A DNA stretch of 64,000 nucleotides, taken from assembly GCA_949126835.1 (NCBI GenBank), contig OX421507.1, positions 13,567,852 to 13,631,851 of the forward strand, written 5' to 3'. This stretch comes from Anisus vortex. Taxonomy: Eukaryota; Mollusca; Gastropoda; Planorbidae. Under the pieces are notes generated by a model. It worked only from the letters and a program-made list of their open reading frames with translations. It ran no database searches and had not been told where the DNA came from. Of the stretch, positions 43,150 through 55,589 are shown one piece after another. The translations under genes and the position numbers were made by a program. The stretch's first letter is position 1; each line of letters starts with the position of its first letter.

Positions 43150-43404
43150 TGTTAAAGACAAATCTTATTGGTTGAATACAGTGGAGCGAATAAGCTTATA
43201 TAATCAGACTTCCCGCGTAATAGTTTGTTATATACTCAACGTTTTAGGTCCGTAAAAATTCTTGCAATACTTTGGCTCCTAAAAAACACACACACACCAA
43301 CACCAGTAACACAGCAGAACTTCAAAATAAAAAAAACAATATATGTTTCGAAATAGTGAAGATCATAAAGTATTGTCAAGTATCTCCGTAAAATAATTCA
43401 AGTA

Positions 43405-43815
43405 TTACGATGTAAGTAATTCAAGCTTCTCCATAAAGTAATTCAAGCTTCTCCATAAAGTAATTCAAGCTTCTCCATAAAGTAATTCAAGCTTCTCCAT
43501 AAAGTAATTCAAGCTTCTCCATAAAGTAATTCAAGTGTTGCCATAAAGTAATTCAAGCTTCTCCATAAAGTAATTCAAGTGTTGCCATAAAGTAATTCAA
43601 GCTTCTCCATAAAGTAATTCAAGTGTTGCCATAAAGTAATTCAAGCTTCTCCATAAAGTAATTCAAGTGTTGCCATAAAGTAATTCAAGCTTCTCCATAA
43701 AGTAATTCAAGTGTTGCCATAAAGTAATTCAAGCTTCTCCATAAAGTAATTCAAGTGTTGCCATAAAGTAATTCAAGCTTCTCCATAAAGTAATTCAAGT
43801 GTTGCCATAAAGTAA
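43405..43815. repeat. 22-bp minisatellite with alternating variants
   Basis: About 18 units of AAGTAATTCAAGCTTCTCCATA. From about 43520 onward the variant AAGTAATTCAAGTGTTGCCATA alternates regularly with the first, giving a 44-bp higher-order unit. It lies in the 3' flank, possibly the 3'UTR, of oxygenase B. Confidence 0.95.
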
Positions 43816-44067
43816 CCCAATAATGTTCATTATAAAGTAATTCAGCAACGTTGTAACCCACTGAGATTGGATTTCCAAAATGTCATTAAATTTGTACGTT
43901 TCGTCAGTTTTGTTTGTTTGTTTGTTCGTAGCTGTTTCCTGTTTGTTTGGTCACCGTAATATTTGATTATAATTATATTTAAAACAATGTCTTTTTAGTC
44001 ATTCGTTGGTAATTCCATTGTCTTTCATGACATTTTTTTTTAAATGTCACAAATTTCCACACTTTGA

Positions 44068-44073
44068 AATAAA
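44068..44073 (+). terminator. Distal polyadenylation signal of oxygenase B
   Basis: AATAAA in CTTTGAAATAAACATATTT, resembling 26110-26135 after gene A. If used, the 22-bp minisatellite would be part of the 3'UTR. Confidence 0.45.
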
Positions 44074-44079
44074 CATATT

Positions 44080-45708
44080 TATTTGCCTTTTTTGACAGTT
44101 AAAAATAATTTGCTGAGTAAAATTGGAAATGAAATTTATCATGTGTAAAAATAAAGTTTTAAAAAATATAATCATTCTAATAAAAGTATATTTAGTTTTT
44201 CTCTGTTTTGTTGGTTGGACGAATCTAGAGCTTTGTAACCTTAAAATTGGAGGGTGGGAATTTTTTTTTTATTAGATGTATTTAATACCAAAAAGTAAAT
44301 AAAACGCAAATACTTTACAGGCAACTTTGGCATAATGGATACATATTCAGTTTTTTAAAAAAAGGAAGAAATAGTTTGGTCACAGGTTTGGGTCATATTT
44401 TTTAATCATTCAATCAAACATTCGAACTTTAAGTAGACTTTTATTTTGACAAAATTGCTTACATTTATTAAGTAACTCTAAAAGTTAACATCGATTCAGC
44501 ATTTTATTATGTACATTACAGTCAATTTACAATTGCATAAAGACCATACATAGCAAAAAAAATTAATAAAAATAAAATGCATTTTGTCAAGAGATAAAGA
44601 ACGACAACTGACGACTTCCCTTAATTTGTAAAAAAATATTTCAGTTGTGTCCCTTTCATTATAATATAAGTTAGCTTAGCTTAGACTGGAGTTTGTCCTC
44701 TTTTAGCACATTCCCCACTTTTTAGAATTAAAAAATCAATTCAGTCTAATTCAGATGTTACCTCGAATTTATTGACACGACATGTCTGAAATATATTTTA
44801 TTAAGTACAGATGTTTATTTGAAAATAAATCGAACCTGTCAATTTTAAAGAAATAACATTTAAAGAAGTAATTAATTAATATTTAGTAAATGTTTACATT
44901 TGTTGTTGCATAATTTTAAATATTACAATAGTGTATATAATTTAAAACATAATCATTTCAATAATTAATATGATCGATTTTAATTGTGCATTTAGTGCAC
45001 TACATTTAGTAAAATATTCCTTTTTTTTCATGGACTTTCGGCTGTACACAGGCAAACTCATATTTTGATGAATCAAGGTTTTACAGTAAATCTCCTCACC
45101 CCACTTTTAAACAAACAAAAAACAACAAAAAATATATACAATATTTACAATCAGCAGATAGACAAAGAATTTCGAAAGCCTTTGTGCGTGCAGGAAGACA
45201 GCTGAAATAAACTCGAGTCTATCAGCTTTTTAACGAAATACATTTTCCTCAATGTTCTTTAAAAGTTCTTTTATACACGATAAGGAAGAATTTGGATTAT
45301 ACCTCGAGGCAGGTTTTATGTCTGTAAATGTGTCCTTTCGTGTGCATGTGTGTGTGTGTGCAATTGTTGATATGATCTTGGGAGATCCTTAAACAATACT
45401 ACACTTAAATATAATATATTATATTCATTTTAACCATGTCTACATTCTGCTCGCTACATATCTTTAAATGTGTGTGTTTGTGTGTGTGAATAGTGATGTG
45501 GGAAACGAGTGATGGTAATGATGAACCTGCGTGTGAGAAACTCTGTTCTAAACATAGATTTTTTTACAATTTATACAATGTATACAATGATCTTAGTTTG
45601 ATGGTTTCATGTCAAATTTCATAAAAATATGTATAAAGCGAATGTTAACATTTCCCTGACTAGATGACGATAGTATGCATTGATAACAAAATGTTTTATG
45701 TTAATGTT

Positions 45709-45715
<7 letters not shown>
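44080..45715. other. Intergenic DNA between convergent genes, no gene seen
   Basis: Strongly AT-rich, short homopolymer runs and a GT-repeat near 45340-45360. No coding signal found. Confidence 0.55.

Positions 45716-45778
<63 letters not shown>
45715..45778. repeat. (TA)n microsatellite
   Basis: About 31 uninterrupted TA dinucleotides. Confidence 0.97.
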
Positions 45779-45779
<1 letters not shown>

Positions 45780-46269
45780 GATTTATGATAAAAATCAAAT
45801 GTGTAAACATTGCCATTTCAATAAGAAAACATATGCAAACATAAATATATTTATAGTTAATTATCATCGAATAGAATACCCGTACAGTATATAATCATTC
45901 AATGAAACAAGTCAATCATTGCAGGGTAATGCTTAACATATTATAGGGCCTATGCTTGTTTGTTGAAGCAGCTACAAGAAACAGCATATTTTTTTTTTAC
46001 ATAATTATTATCAAACTATACAGATTTCTCATACACATAAACACAAACATATATGGATATATGGGCGCTCACTTACACATCATATAAAAATGATCACATA
46101 TTGAAAAAGAAATCACAGATGCGCTGAGTCTATGTGATAATTACATCTTATGTACATTTGGAAATAATAGCTTGTTTTTTATCTTGGTATATTTCTGCAT
46201 TAGATCGATAAATCTGTAAAGGAGAAAATAAATCAAAACATACGTTTAGAGATTAGAATATCTTGCTCC

Positions 46270-46500
<231 letters not shown>

Positions 46501-47049
46501 CTGTGTGACATCAATTTGTCTATATCCCCCCCTCTCATTCGCTCATTCTATTCAACTATTAGTGATTAATTTCCTGCATGAAAAACATGTTATCGCAACA
46601 TAGTAATGCCTTTTTAAAATAGGTGTATTTTGTATCTTACTGTGTAGTTCCTATGCAGATGGCTCTACGTAATAAATTGCACGCTAACGCCATTAAAGAA
46701 TCATAAATCAATAATACGTGTCATTATCAAATAGTAAACAAAAACAGCCAGTCAACCCTTAAACGATACAGTCAAGTTAATCATCGAAAAGTTAAACACA
46801 CATTAACCCAAACAGCCATGGTAATAATAATCTACATTAAACTCGAAATCATTGTTGTTATTAAAGGTTCAAATACATATCATATGTACTAGTAACAAAT
46901 AACACATTCTCTCAGTTAGAACAGCCTGTTTACAGTGCTGAAATGCGTACTAATATAATTAAAGAACTTATGATTTAGAAAACCTTTAAAAAAAATCAAG
47001 TTAAGGTGCTATTAATTTTGTATATGTTCGTCAATTATGATAGTGTTAG
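46501..47049. other. 3' flank of the Ig-like receptor gene, no gene seen
   Basis: AT-rich, non-coding in appearance on both strands. Confidence 0.5.
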
Positions 47050-47055
47050 TTTATT
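47050..47055 (-). terminator. Candidate polyadenylation signal of the Ig-like receptor
   Basis: AATAAA on the - strand, about 42 bp beyond the stop codon. Confidence 0.5.
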
Positions 47056-47096
47056 AGCACTAAATGTTTGTGTACTAGGCCTACATGTCATTGTCC

Positions 47097-47494
47097 TTAA
47101 AGTGCATTACCTATCGTGTACTTTATCACTCCGTCACTGTTGTGCTTGTAATAATGAACCACATCTGTATACGAAGGAGGCAGCGAGTCGTACTCCGGAG
47201 GTTGCAGAAGTGCCGTCGGATCCGAGCTGACCACCGTGTAGAATATCTGGTCGTAGGAAGGCGGATCCGACACCATGGCGTCGTCCGTCAGCAAAGATGC
47301 TGCTCCGGAAGGGCTGCTCTGCACGGCGGCGCCTTCTCTGGCCGCATTCTGCGCTGCAGAGCGTCGAGAGCGCGTGCAGTAGACGACCAGCGTGACGGTC
47401 ACGATGACCAGCACAAAGACGGCGCCCAGTGACACCCCAATTACAACGACAATTTTACTATTCCTGCTGGGCGGCGATTTTGTGGCGGCATCAC
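47097..47494 (-). CDS. Ig-like receptor, exon 7 (membrane helix and tail)
   Basis: Acceptor ACTTATAG on the - strand, stop TAA at 47099-47097. Encodes a short Ser/Pro stalk, the helix and the three-PPxY tail. GC content is well above the flanks. Confidence 0.88.
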
Positions 47495-48049
47495 CTATAA
47501 GTGAAAAAATATTCATTTGAAATATACTTATATTTTAGTCATGATTTAGGCATGAAGAATAAATAGAGAAAAAAAATGTATGCATACACACATTAAAAGA
47601 CTAGAGAAATAGGTAGATGTGCTAATAGCACTGCAGTCCTTTTTAACGATAAATACACGTATAAAAAAACGTGCCAATAGCTTACACCGCAAGATGTTGA
47701 TTTTCACCATGGAGACCACTCCCTGCACGCTGCAGCCGATCCAGTTCTCGGTATACCTGTCGTAGCTGTAGTCACCGGGTAACGTGTAGGTGATGAAGTT
47801 CTGCGACGACCCGTTTAAAACTCTCCAGTCCCCGTTGGCCGACTTCCAGAACATGGAGAAAATCGAGTTGGACGTGCCCTCGTACTGGCAGAGGACGGAA
47901 ACAGCGTACCCGGAGCAGATGTTTGCTTCCTTGGATATCAGACTGTCCGCGGCATTCAAGCCGTCCACGATAATTGTTACACCTGTGAAGTGACAAGCGA
48001 TGGTTAGACAGATAAGAAGACAGATAAACAATTATATATATATAATATA

Positions 48050-48098
<49 letters not shown>

Positions 48099-48121
48099 TT
48101 ATTTATATATATATATAGGCC

Positions 48122-48203
<82 letters not shown>

Positions 48204-48765
48204 GTAGTGTGAAGACAAATAAAACAGGTAAATAGCCAGGAAACAATAAATATATAGATATATACATAGATAGATTGATACATATATATATTTATAGATT
48301 GTAAGACAGACAGAAGAACTGGCAGAAAGAAAGTCTGGACAGATAAATAGATAGGCCAACTTAGGTAAACAGAAATATGGGAAGCATGATAAAAAGACGT
48401 GCAGACAAATACACAGGCAAACAGACTCTATAGATTAATCAGATAGTTATACAGATAGACAGACAGACAGATGGACATAAATATGTAATAATATATAAAT
48501 AATAAACTGTTAGATATAAAAGGCAATCAGGCGTTGACATGTAATTAGAGATTGTTATATATAGTTATATATAAAGATACAAGACAGATTTATGAATAGA
48601 TAGAATAGAAAGATAGATCGATTATAAATAGAAAGATAAAAAAGATTATATGATAGATTGGTTTATAGATAGATATCATGTTAGATAGATAAGATATGTG
48701 GTAGATATATATAGATGATAGATAAATAGAATAGAGAGACATATTCAGATAGATACATACATAGC

Positions 48766-48804
<39 letters not shown>

Positions 48805-51800
48805 AAAGAGAGTGATGGAACAAAGCTTAGCTTACAAGGCGAGACCCTCACGAGAATATTCCTCTGCGACATCTCCTCTTCAACTTGGCACCCGACGTAG
48901 AACGACGCCCCGCACTGAAACTTCGTCATGACGTAACGGATGCTCTGTGGGAGCGTGACGCGACTCAAGATCTCCCTCGTGCTGCCCATGCTTAGAGTCA
49001 TTTCACTCTCGCAGCTTGAGTCAGCCCTGCACACCAACTCAATGACGTCATCTGGGCTCACATCAATGGCGTCGATGTGGGAGTTGGCAGTGAAGTCATG
49101 CTGTTTCACTTTACCTGTTTGAGTTATTGAACAAAAATTCAACACATGATTAATAGGTATCCGTATTTTTTTTTCGGGGGCGGAGTGGGGGGGGGGGGGG
49201 GAATCAAATGTATTAGAAGACAAATTATTTTAGCGAACACATATGCACTGAATGCAGGCTTATATTATTTCTTTCCACTTGGAATATATTATTCCAATAT
49301 ATTAGGCCTATATTGTCGACTACATTGTGTACAGTAAGAGGGTCAATTTTGCAGTAAGTAGACAATTGTGCAGCCTTCTCTTACAGTGTTTAAGCAACTC
49401 TGTGGTTGAATGAATTCCACAAACACTATAAACAGGCGGTCAATATTGACAGTTTTCAAATCAAATTTCCTTTATCTTATCTTTCATTTATAAAAAAAAA
49501 AATGCATTTGAAGATTAAGGCTTTGTCTCCTAAAAGGGGCTTTATGAATGTATAATTTGTACTTTATTCTTATCTTAGAATCATGTAATGCGATACAAAT
49601 ATATTTGGTTTTTAATATTGCAAAACATATAATTTGAAAACAACACTGTTTCATAGTTGCACTTGTTAAGTTTAGTTTCTGCTGATTTAATTTATGTTAA
49701 GTATTTGTGAGCTGGACTGGGGGGGGGGGCTGGAGGCTATCTGACCTTATTGGTCTACGCTGTCTACGCCTACGAGTCTGGTGGTGGTCTTAAATCACAG
49801 GGTCATTACAATAACACTGACTTACACGATTTCACCGACACCAAGACTTTGGCCTCGTCCGAATCCCTACGGCATCCGACGGTGAAGTTGTCCGGCGGAC
49901 TCTGGACGTCCCACATTGTGTAGGTCAGCCTGCTCTGATCGGCTGTCCTCGCGAGGATGTTGCTGGGACTGTCCTTGTATAGGAAGAGCGTTGATCCCTC
50001 GGGCGCTGCTAGATCCGACCAGCAAGTGAAGTTGACGTTACTTCCGGCTTTGACCAGGGCGAAATGAGAAACGTTATCGGCGAGTATGGCGAGACGAACA
50101 GGTGGATCTAATGGAAGGCACAATGTTAAAAAATATTTACATCTAAATCAACACAGGCCTACAAATTGCTGTAAAAGTTAAGATAAGATTCGGAAAGACG
50201 AGTAGAAATTGTTAAAAAAAGTTTTCCACATTCTGTAAATAATTATTCTTTCTGTGTAAAAAAAAAAGTATGCCTATCGTATGATGTAACCAAGAAACAC
50301 AGATATGGCCTAACTGATAAGACTAGCGACGGCAACCTACGGCACGCGTGCCAGACTTAGCACGCAGGGCGATTTTCAATGGCACGCGAAAGACTCCCCC
50401 CCCCCCCAAAAAAAAAAAAATGGTAATTCAAATCTCTTCTAAAAGAAATACAGAGATATAGCACAAGGTGAATTTTTGGTGAATTTTAGGCTGTGGCACG
50501 CTAAATAACATATAAATCCCTATTTGGCACACCATTATCAAAAGGTTGTCGACCCCTGAATTAGACGATTCCGAGTATTAGGACGTAGGCTTACTATTTA
50601 CCGAATTCGTTTACGAAAGGAAAGAGAAGCGGCAACTCTGGAGTTTCGCTATCCTATGCAAACCTTTTTCTCGTGAAAATCTCTATCCCCATCCCTTTTT
50701 TTCCCAACAAACAGATATCTATTTCCTGTTATCTGCTTACTTACACAACATTAACAGTACTGAGTGGCAGTAGTTGTGACTTTTTCTGTGTGCAAGAGTC
50801 CGAATTAAGTAAAAAATAAAATCAATTCGACGTTTATTGAAACATAATTTATATTTAATATATATTTTCTTAATTGTAACTATTTGTGTGTGTATTACGT
50901 GCGGTATTATCCGCTTTTAAAACGGATTTCTTGGATGAGCCGAATGTTCGAGATGATTTCCGGTTAGAGCCTAAATACAGTTCAATAATCTAAAATCTAA
51001 AAGAAACGTGTGTGGCCAACACAGAGTCCAGTTGGTTTAAATTTTCACAGATACCCTTCATGGCTGAGCAGATTCAGTGACGTCATCTAGCTTGTCACAA
51101 TACCACCATCTAATCTCGGCAGGAGTCATAAGTGAAAAAAAAAGGAATTTTCGGGACCGCTATTTGAGCCTGTAAACGTTTTGTTACCAACGATGACGGA
51201 GGTCACTTACCAATGACTTTAATTTCCCATGCAAAATAGCCACATTCCACTTTAGTCAGGGTGCGACTTACGTTGGTCACCTGGAGGTAGGACGTAAAGT
51301 TGTTGTTGATGTTGGACACAAAGTCCTTTGGTTTGTGGTAGCTGGCAATATAATCGTAGCTACGTGGCTGGGAAACTGAAAGTATAAAAAGGGAATCTTT
51401 AATTGGTTTCTCTGCCTTGCGCAATGCTTTTAGCAAAATCAATACAGTTTGAAACACTATTGTTAACACGCATTGTAATGTCATTTTATAGGCCACATAC
51501 TATTGTGTCTAACCATAAAGTATTGAATTCCAACTTAAAATTGTAAAAGAATCATCTAACAAAAAATGATCAGAAAATATTTGGTGACCAAATCGTCTTC
51601 CTGTTTTCATTGTCTACGAACCATTTATAAAAAATTATATTTCTTCCGAGTTGCATATGATTAGTCAGGAAAAGTCAACACTTTTCAAAACATACAAGGC
51701 TAAACTGCATGACTTTATAGTCAAGACTTAAACTACAAAAAAAAGCACAGGACGCAAAAATAAGTTTTTTTTTTAAAGGTAAATGAAACGGTAAGAATCT

Positions 51801-53072
51801 GAAAGTCATAGAATCGCAAACGTGAAGAAGGACATAAAACATGTATGAACGCTTGGATTTTGATTTCTTTTTTTGTACAATGTTGTAGATCAGTACAGTA
51901 AAAAATTAACTCTATAGATTGGTAAACATTCGTTTTCGTTTACAAATATTCTTTTCCTACGATGGGCCATTAATAAAGGCCTTGGACTTGATTGAAATGA
52001 ATCATATTAAAGAAAGCGTTAGCAGGGCGAACCATGATCCATTATTTAACACGTAAAAGCAGTCCATGGTTCAATAGCATTGACAGTAAAATGCACTGCT
52101 AATAGTTTAAATGAATGAATTTAAAGAACATAAGCTCTTAGTTTTAAATTCTTTAATATTAATTGGATACATTTTTTTTCTACTTACTGGAATCCAAATA
52201 ATTCCCACAGAATTGGCTCTCATACCAACAATGGGCTGCTAATGTTGGCTGACCATTCCACGTGATCAGCCATTTGACACTGCCCATCGGGCATTCCAGG
52301 GTCAAGTTATGGCCACTGTTGATCTTGATAATGTTGTAGGTAGTGCACCAAGCCCCGTCTGCACAAAGAAAGGCTTAGTTATAAGGTAAAAGAATGGAAA
52401 GAAAGCAACGACAGTTCTTAGCTTCGAAAAGCATTATATTTTTTTATAGTGCTAAAATGAAATAGTTTCATGTTAATGTAAGCAAGAGGTTTGTGTAGCC
52501 ACCACAATGCCAGTGCGCCATTTGCTGTAAAACTAGTTCTTCAATGCTATACTCTTCAAGTTATTACATATTTAGTACGCGAGCTTTTAGGAAATTCTTT
52601 CTGTTTACTCTTTCATAAATTTTAATGTTACATGCAAATAGTTAATAAGAATAGGGCTTAATCTTTTGCACCATCCGTTTAAAGTTTAAAATATATCTTA
52701 AGAGCCGTTAGAAGCTGTGTTCATGAGACATAGTATATGAGTTGATTGTGTACCCATAACCTTTACCCACTACCCGCTACTCCCCCCCCACACCCCCAAC
52801 TCACACAACAGCATCTGGAATATGTCGGGAAAAACATTCCATCTTAGAGCATTTGAACCCCCCCACCCCCAAATCCGTTTAATGGGATTTCTTGGCTCTA
52901 TCCCTGAACCACCACTGTAATTAACATACTGGTAACACTGGTCTACTAGCAACATATATTATTTCAATAGGCAGACTTGGATTATTTAATATATGAATAA
53001 GAAACTCTACTTACTTGGAATTAGAATGAGAACTAAAACGTAAGCGAAAGGCTGCAATAAGAAGTTGTTCAT
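47097..53072 (-). CDS. Type I membrane protein with Ig-like domains and PPxY tail, 7 coding exons, 549 aa
   Basis: Exons in transcript order: 53072-53015, 52358-52188, 51375-51211, 50107-49826, 49114-48836, 47982-47686, 47494-47097 (1650 nt with stop). Residues 1-22 form a signal peptide ([19 protein letters not shown]). About four extracellular Ig-like domains follow, each with a pair of cysteines: 23-131 (exons 2-3), 132-225, 226-318, 319-417. The membrane helix is 432-456 ([20 protein letters not shown]...), followed by Arg-rich stop-transfer residues. The 90-residue tail holds DPPSYDQ (495-498), QPPEYD (516-519) and LPPSYTD (523-526), i.e. three PPxY motifs that typically bind WW domains such as those of Nedd4-type ligases. 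Every intron is phase 1, as in shuffled extracellular-domain genes. Adhesion or immune recognition is likely but inferred. I do not recognise a named family. Confidence 0.82.
47686..47982 (-). CDS. Ig-like receptor, exon 6
   Basis: Acceptor ACTTCACAG, donor CGGT|GTAAGC. 99 codons, residues 319-417; [16 protein letters not shown] and NWIGCSVQG contain the domain cysteines. Ends ...KINILR, with the Cys codon split across the junction. Confidence 0.87.
48050..48200. repeat. (TA)n tracts in intron 5 of the receptor
   Basis: Several long TA runs interrupted by GTATATAT and AGGCCTA, followed to 48480 by GATA/GACA-type simple sequence and by further GATA repeats at 48590-48760. Confidence 0.95.
48768..48800. 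repeat. (AG)n microsatellite beside exon 5
   Basis: About 15 AG dinucleotides ending about 36 bp beyond the exon 5 donor (transcript sense CT-rich). Confidence 0.9.
48836..49114 (-). CDS. Ig-like receptor, exon 5
   Basis: Acceptor CTCAAACAG, donor CCTT|GTAAGC. 93 codons, residues 226-318; [16 protein letters not shown] and [16 protein letters not shown]. Confidence 0.87.
49115..49825. other. Intron 4 of the receptor, no further feature
   Basis: Contains G-runs near 49187-49201 and 49719-49728. Otherwise AT-rich and non-coding. Confidence 0.5.
49826..50107 (-). CDS. Ig-like receptor, exon 4
   Basis: Acceptor TTCCATTAG, donor TCGT|GTAAGT. 94 codons, residues 132-225; [11 protein letters not shown] and NFTVGCRRD supply the cysteine pair, and NFT sequons are present. 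Confidence 0.87.
50324..50558. mobile_element. hAT-like MITE in intron 3 of the receptor
   Basis: Right end GGTTGTCGACCCCTG intact; left end degenerate (TAGCGACGGCAACC). Contains GGCACGCGTGCC. Flanks GATAAGAC / AATTAGAC are a partial duplication. Confidence 0.8.
50559..51210. other. Rest of intron 3, no gene seen
   Basis: No recognisable motif, only mixed AT-rich sequence. Confidence 0.5.
51211..51375 (-). CDS. Ig-like receptor, exon 3
   Basis: Acceptor ATACTTTCAG, donor ATTG|GTAAGT. 55 codons, second half of the first extracellular domain; contains [17 protein letters not shown] (two sequons) and VECGYFAW. Confidence 0.85.
52188..52358 (-). CDS. Ig-like receptor, exon 2
   Basis: Acceptor TTTGTGCAG, donor TCCA|GTAAGT. 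57 codons, residues 20-76; [19 protein letters not shown] is an Ig-like core and CWYESQFCG adds two further cysteines. Confidence 0.85.
53015..53072 (-). CDS. Ig-like receptor, exon 1 (signal peptide)
   Basis: ATG at 53072-53070, 19 codons and one base, donor CCAA|GTAAGT. Hydrophobic run [10 protein letters not shown] fits a signal peptide. It is the first in-frame ATG after the repeat-rich 5' flank. Confidence 0.8.
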
Positions 53073-53149
53073 GGCGTGATAATGGCTGTTGTTATTTTTA
53101 TAAATACTTTACAGCATTCTGGTCTATATCACTGTGGTACTGTGGTCTA

Positions 53150-53850
53150 AAGCACTGTGATATATAGCACTTTTGTCCGTGGCACTGTTGTCTATAGCAC
53201 AATGGTGTTGTCTATAGCACAATGGTCTGTGACACTGTTGTCTATAGCACAATGGTCTGTGACACTGTTATCAATAGCACAATGGTGTTGTCTATAGCAC
53301 AATGGTCTGTGACACTGTTGTCTATAGCACAATGGTCTGTGACACTGTTGTCTATAGCACAATGGTCTGTGACACTGTTGTCTATAGCACAATGGTGTTG
53401 TCTATAGCACAATGGTCTGTGACACTGTTGTCTATAGCACAATGGTGTTGTCTATAGCACAATGGTCTGTGACACTGTTGTCTATAGCACAATGGTGTTG
53501 TCTATAGCACAATGGTCTGTGACACTGTTGTCTATAGCACAATGGTCTGTGACACTGTTGTCTATAGCACAATGGTCTGTGACACTGTTGTCTATAGCAC
53601 AATGGTGTTGTCTATAGCACAATGGTCTGTGACACTGTTGGCTATAGCACAATGGTGTTGTCTATAGCACAATGGTCTGTGACACTGTTGTCTATAGCAC
53701 AATGGTCTGTGACACTGTGTTCTAAAGCACCTTTGTCTTTGACACTGTGGTCTGTAGCACTGTGGGTTATGGTGCTATGGTCAAAGGCAACTTTGGTTCG
53801 TAACACTGTAAGCACAGTAGTCCATAGCACTGTGATCGTTGGCACTATCG
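53150..53850. repeat. Minisatellite (30-bp and 20-bp units) upstream of the receptor
   Basis: About 20 units in two lengths sharing TCTATAGCACAATGG: the long form continues TCTGTGACACTGTTG, the short form TGTTG. The core at 53190-53710 is nearly perfect, with degenerate TAGCACTGTGG-type units on both sides. It begins about 80 bp upstream of the receptor start codon, so it covers the likely promoter or 5'UTR. Confidence 0.95.
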
Positions 53851-54274
53851 TCTAAAAAGCGGCGGCGGCCAAAAAAATAGCACTGTTGTATGTACCTCTG
53901 TGGTTCCTGAGAATATTCCGTGCTGTGAATAGAATATGCTTAAAAATCAACTCTAAGAACGTGACACATCAATATATTGATACACAATTTACTCGCTAAT
54001 AGACAATAAAAGAGTTGGGGAGGGGGTGGGTAAGAAAGTAAGTCAATGGGAAAGAGAGAGAGGGGATTGGAGAGAGAGAGCGAATGGATTTATTTTAAAA
54101 AAGACAAAAGTAAATAATTTACGAGATTTTTTTTTCAAACAACTGTTCTTTACAGCCTTTTAAATTGTATGGGTTAAATAAAATTTAGCTTTTGGTCTTA
54201 TTTATTTATTACAGAATTTCACACAAAGCTGGTCACGAACAAACAAGTTCAATATCAAGGTTTTATTATCATGA

Positions 54275-54450
54275 TGCACCAAGGTTCCGGGTTCGAACCG
54301 AGGATTAACACCAGGTTTTTTTTACCGGGAAGTGAGTCTACCCAGTTATGATGGATTAAATTACAATTATTTGTGGAAAAAAAAAAGAGAAACTGGGATA
54401 TTGTTATGGCCACACAATCCTCTTGTATGTCGTGGCCTGCTTGGCCTGCC
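54275..54450 (+). repeat. tRNA-derived SINE
   Basis: Box B GGGTTCGAACC at 54289-54299, then a body with AGTGAGTCTACCCAGTTATG and TGTTATGGCCACACAATCC. Same family as 9165-9445. Confidence 0.75.
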
Positions 54451-54459
54451 CGATGGGAC

Positions 54460-55580
54460 AAACAATTAAAACATGGTCGGAAAGAGATACTTTATTGTTA
54501 CCTGCTAAATACATATAACCGTCTATCTCTCTCATATCGTACATTTTACCATAGATCTATTTCAATGACACTGTTTAGCTGCAACAAAGCCCTCGAGTTG
54601 AGATGTCTTCTTTTTGTTTTAAATTTGTATATGAAGATTGGACAAATAATTCATATCTGTTATTTAATACACAGAACCAGGTATACGTGTTAGGTAAGGG
54701 GTTTTTGAAAAGAAAAGGAAGACATTTGGAAAACGCTTGCCTAGAACTTTCTATTTATGTCTTTAAAAAAGGGTTATAAATTATAAAAATTCTCTATAGA
54801 ACAATCTTGGTAGAGGAAGGTAGGCCTCTGTCAACATTTTTAATGACCTTTTATTTTAGGCATAGCCTATATTGATTTTATCTGAGAGAATCGTAAAGTT
54901 TAGAACCAAATCAATCTCAAATGTTGCAACCAATTCCATCCTTAAAAAAAAAAAAAAGTAGTCTACAATGATTCGTTCTAAGTTAAACTAAACGGCCCAC
55001 AAGGTTTGTAACGTAAAGATAATTAATACCATTGGGTACGCAGCGTTTTCCGAATGCTGGTCCACGAATTGACGAGTCTTGAATAGGCAATTTGGATCCA
55101 AATTTTTTTCCGCTATATTTCCGTAAACATTGGTATAATTTATCTTTTCGGCATGTTTCAAGTGCATTGTGGAACTTCTGGTTTCATTTTGGTTTGCTTA
55201 CAATTGCCAAGTCTTAATAAGGCGTGACCTTTTCAAATGGAAGAGGTCACGTGATTCCGTTGACATTTCCTGCAAATTTCGTAAACAAATACCATGCTTT
55301 TGGTGGTGTTTGACAATCGATTTCAACATCGACGGCCAGTTCTGGTCTTTTAGAAATATACAAAGGCTACAATATTAGTTATGAGGAATCCGTTTTTAAC
55401 ATCAAAAGTGAGCAGGCGATAATTAATACTCAAAGTGTTAGTCGCGTTAGGTTAAATTTAGCTTTTGTTTATAAAATAAATTAGTCAAGAGTTGCGTCCT
55501 TGGTAATTAAAAAACACAATGCGGAGATTCATAAAAAATATCAACACGAACATTCTTTTCCATCAAGCAATTAGTTTGGG
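54460..55580. other. Intergenic DNA, no gene seen
   Basis: Short frames without recognisable motifs, AT-rich. Confidence 0.5.
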
Positions 55581-55589
55581 ATTATAAAT

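Noticed and set aside
53192..53442. Cys/Arg/Gln/His-rich repeat proteins
   Set aside because: Products of the 30/20-bp minisatellite only.
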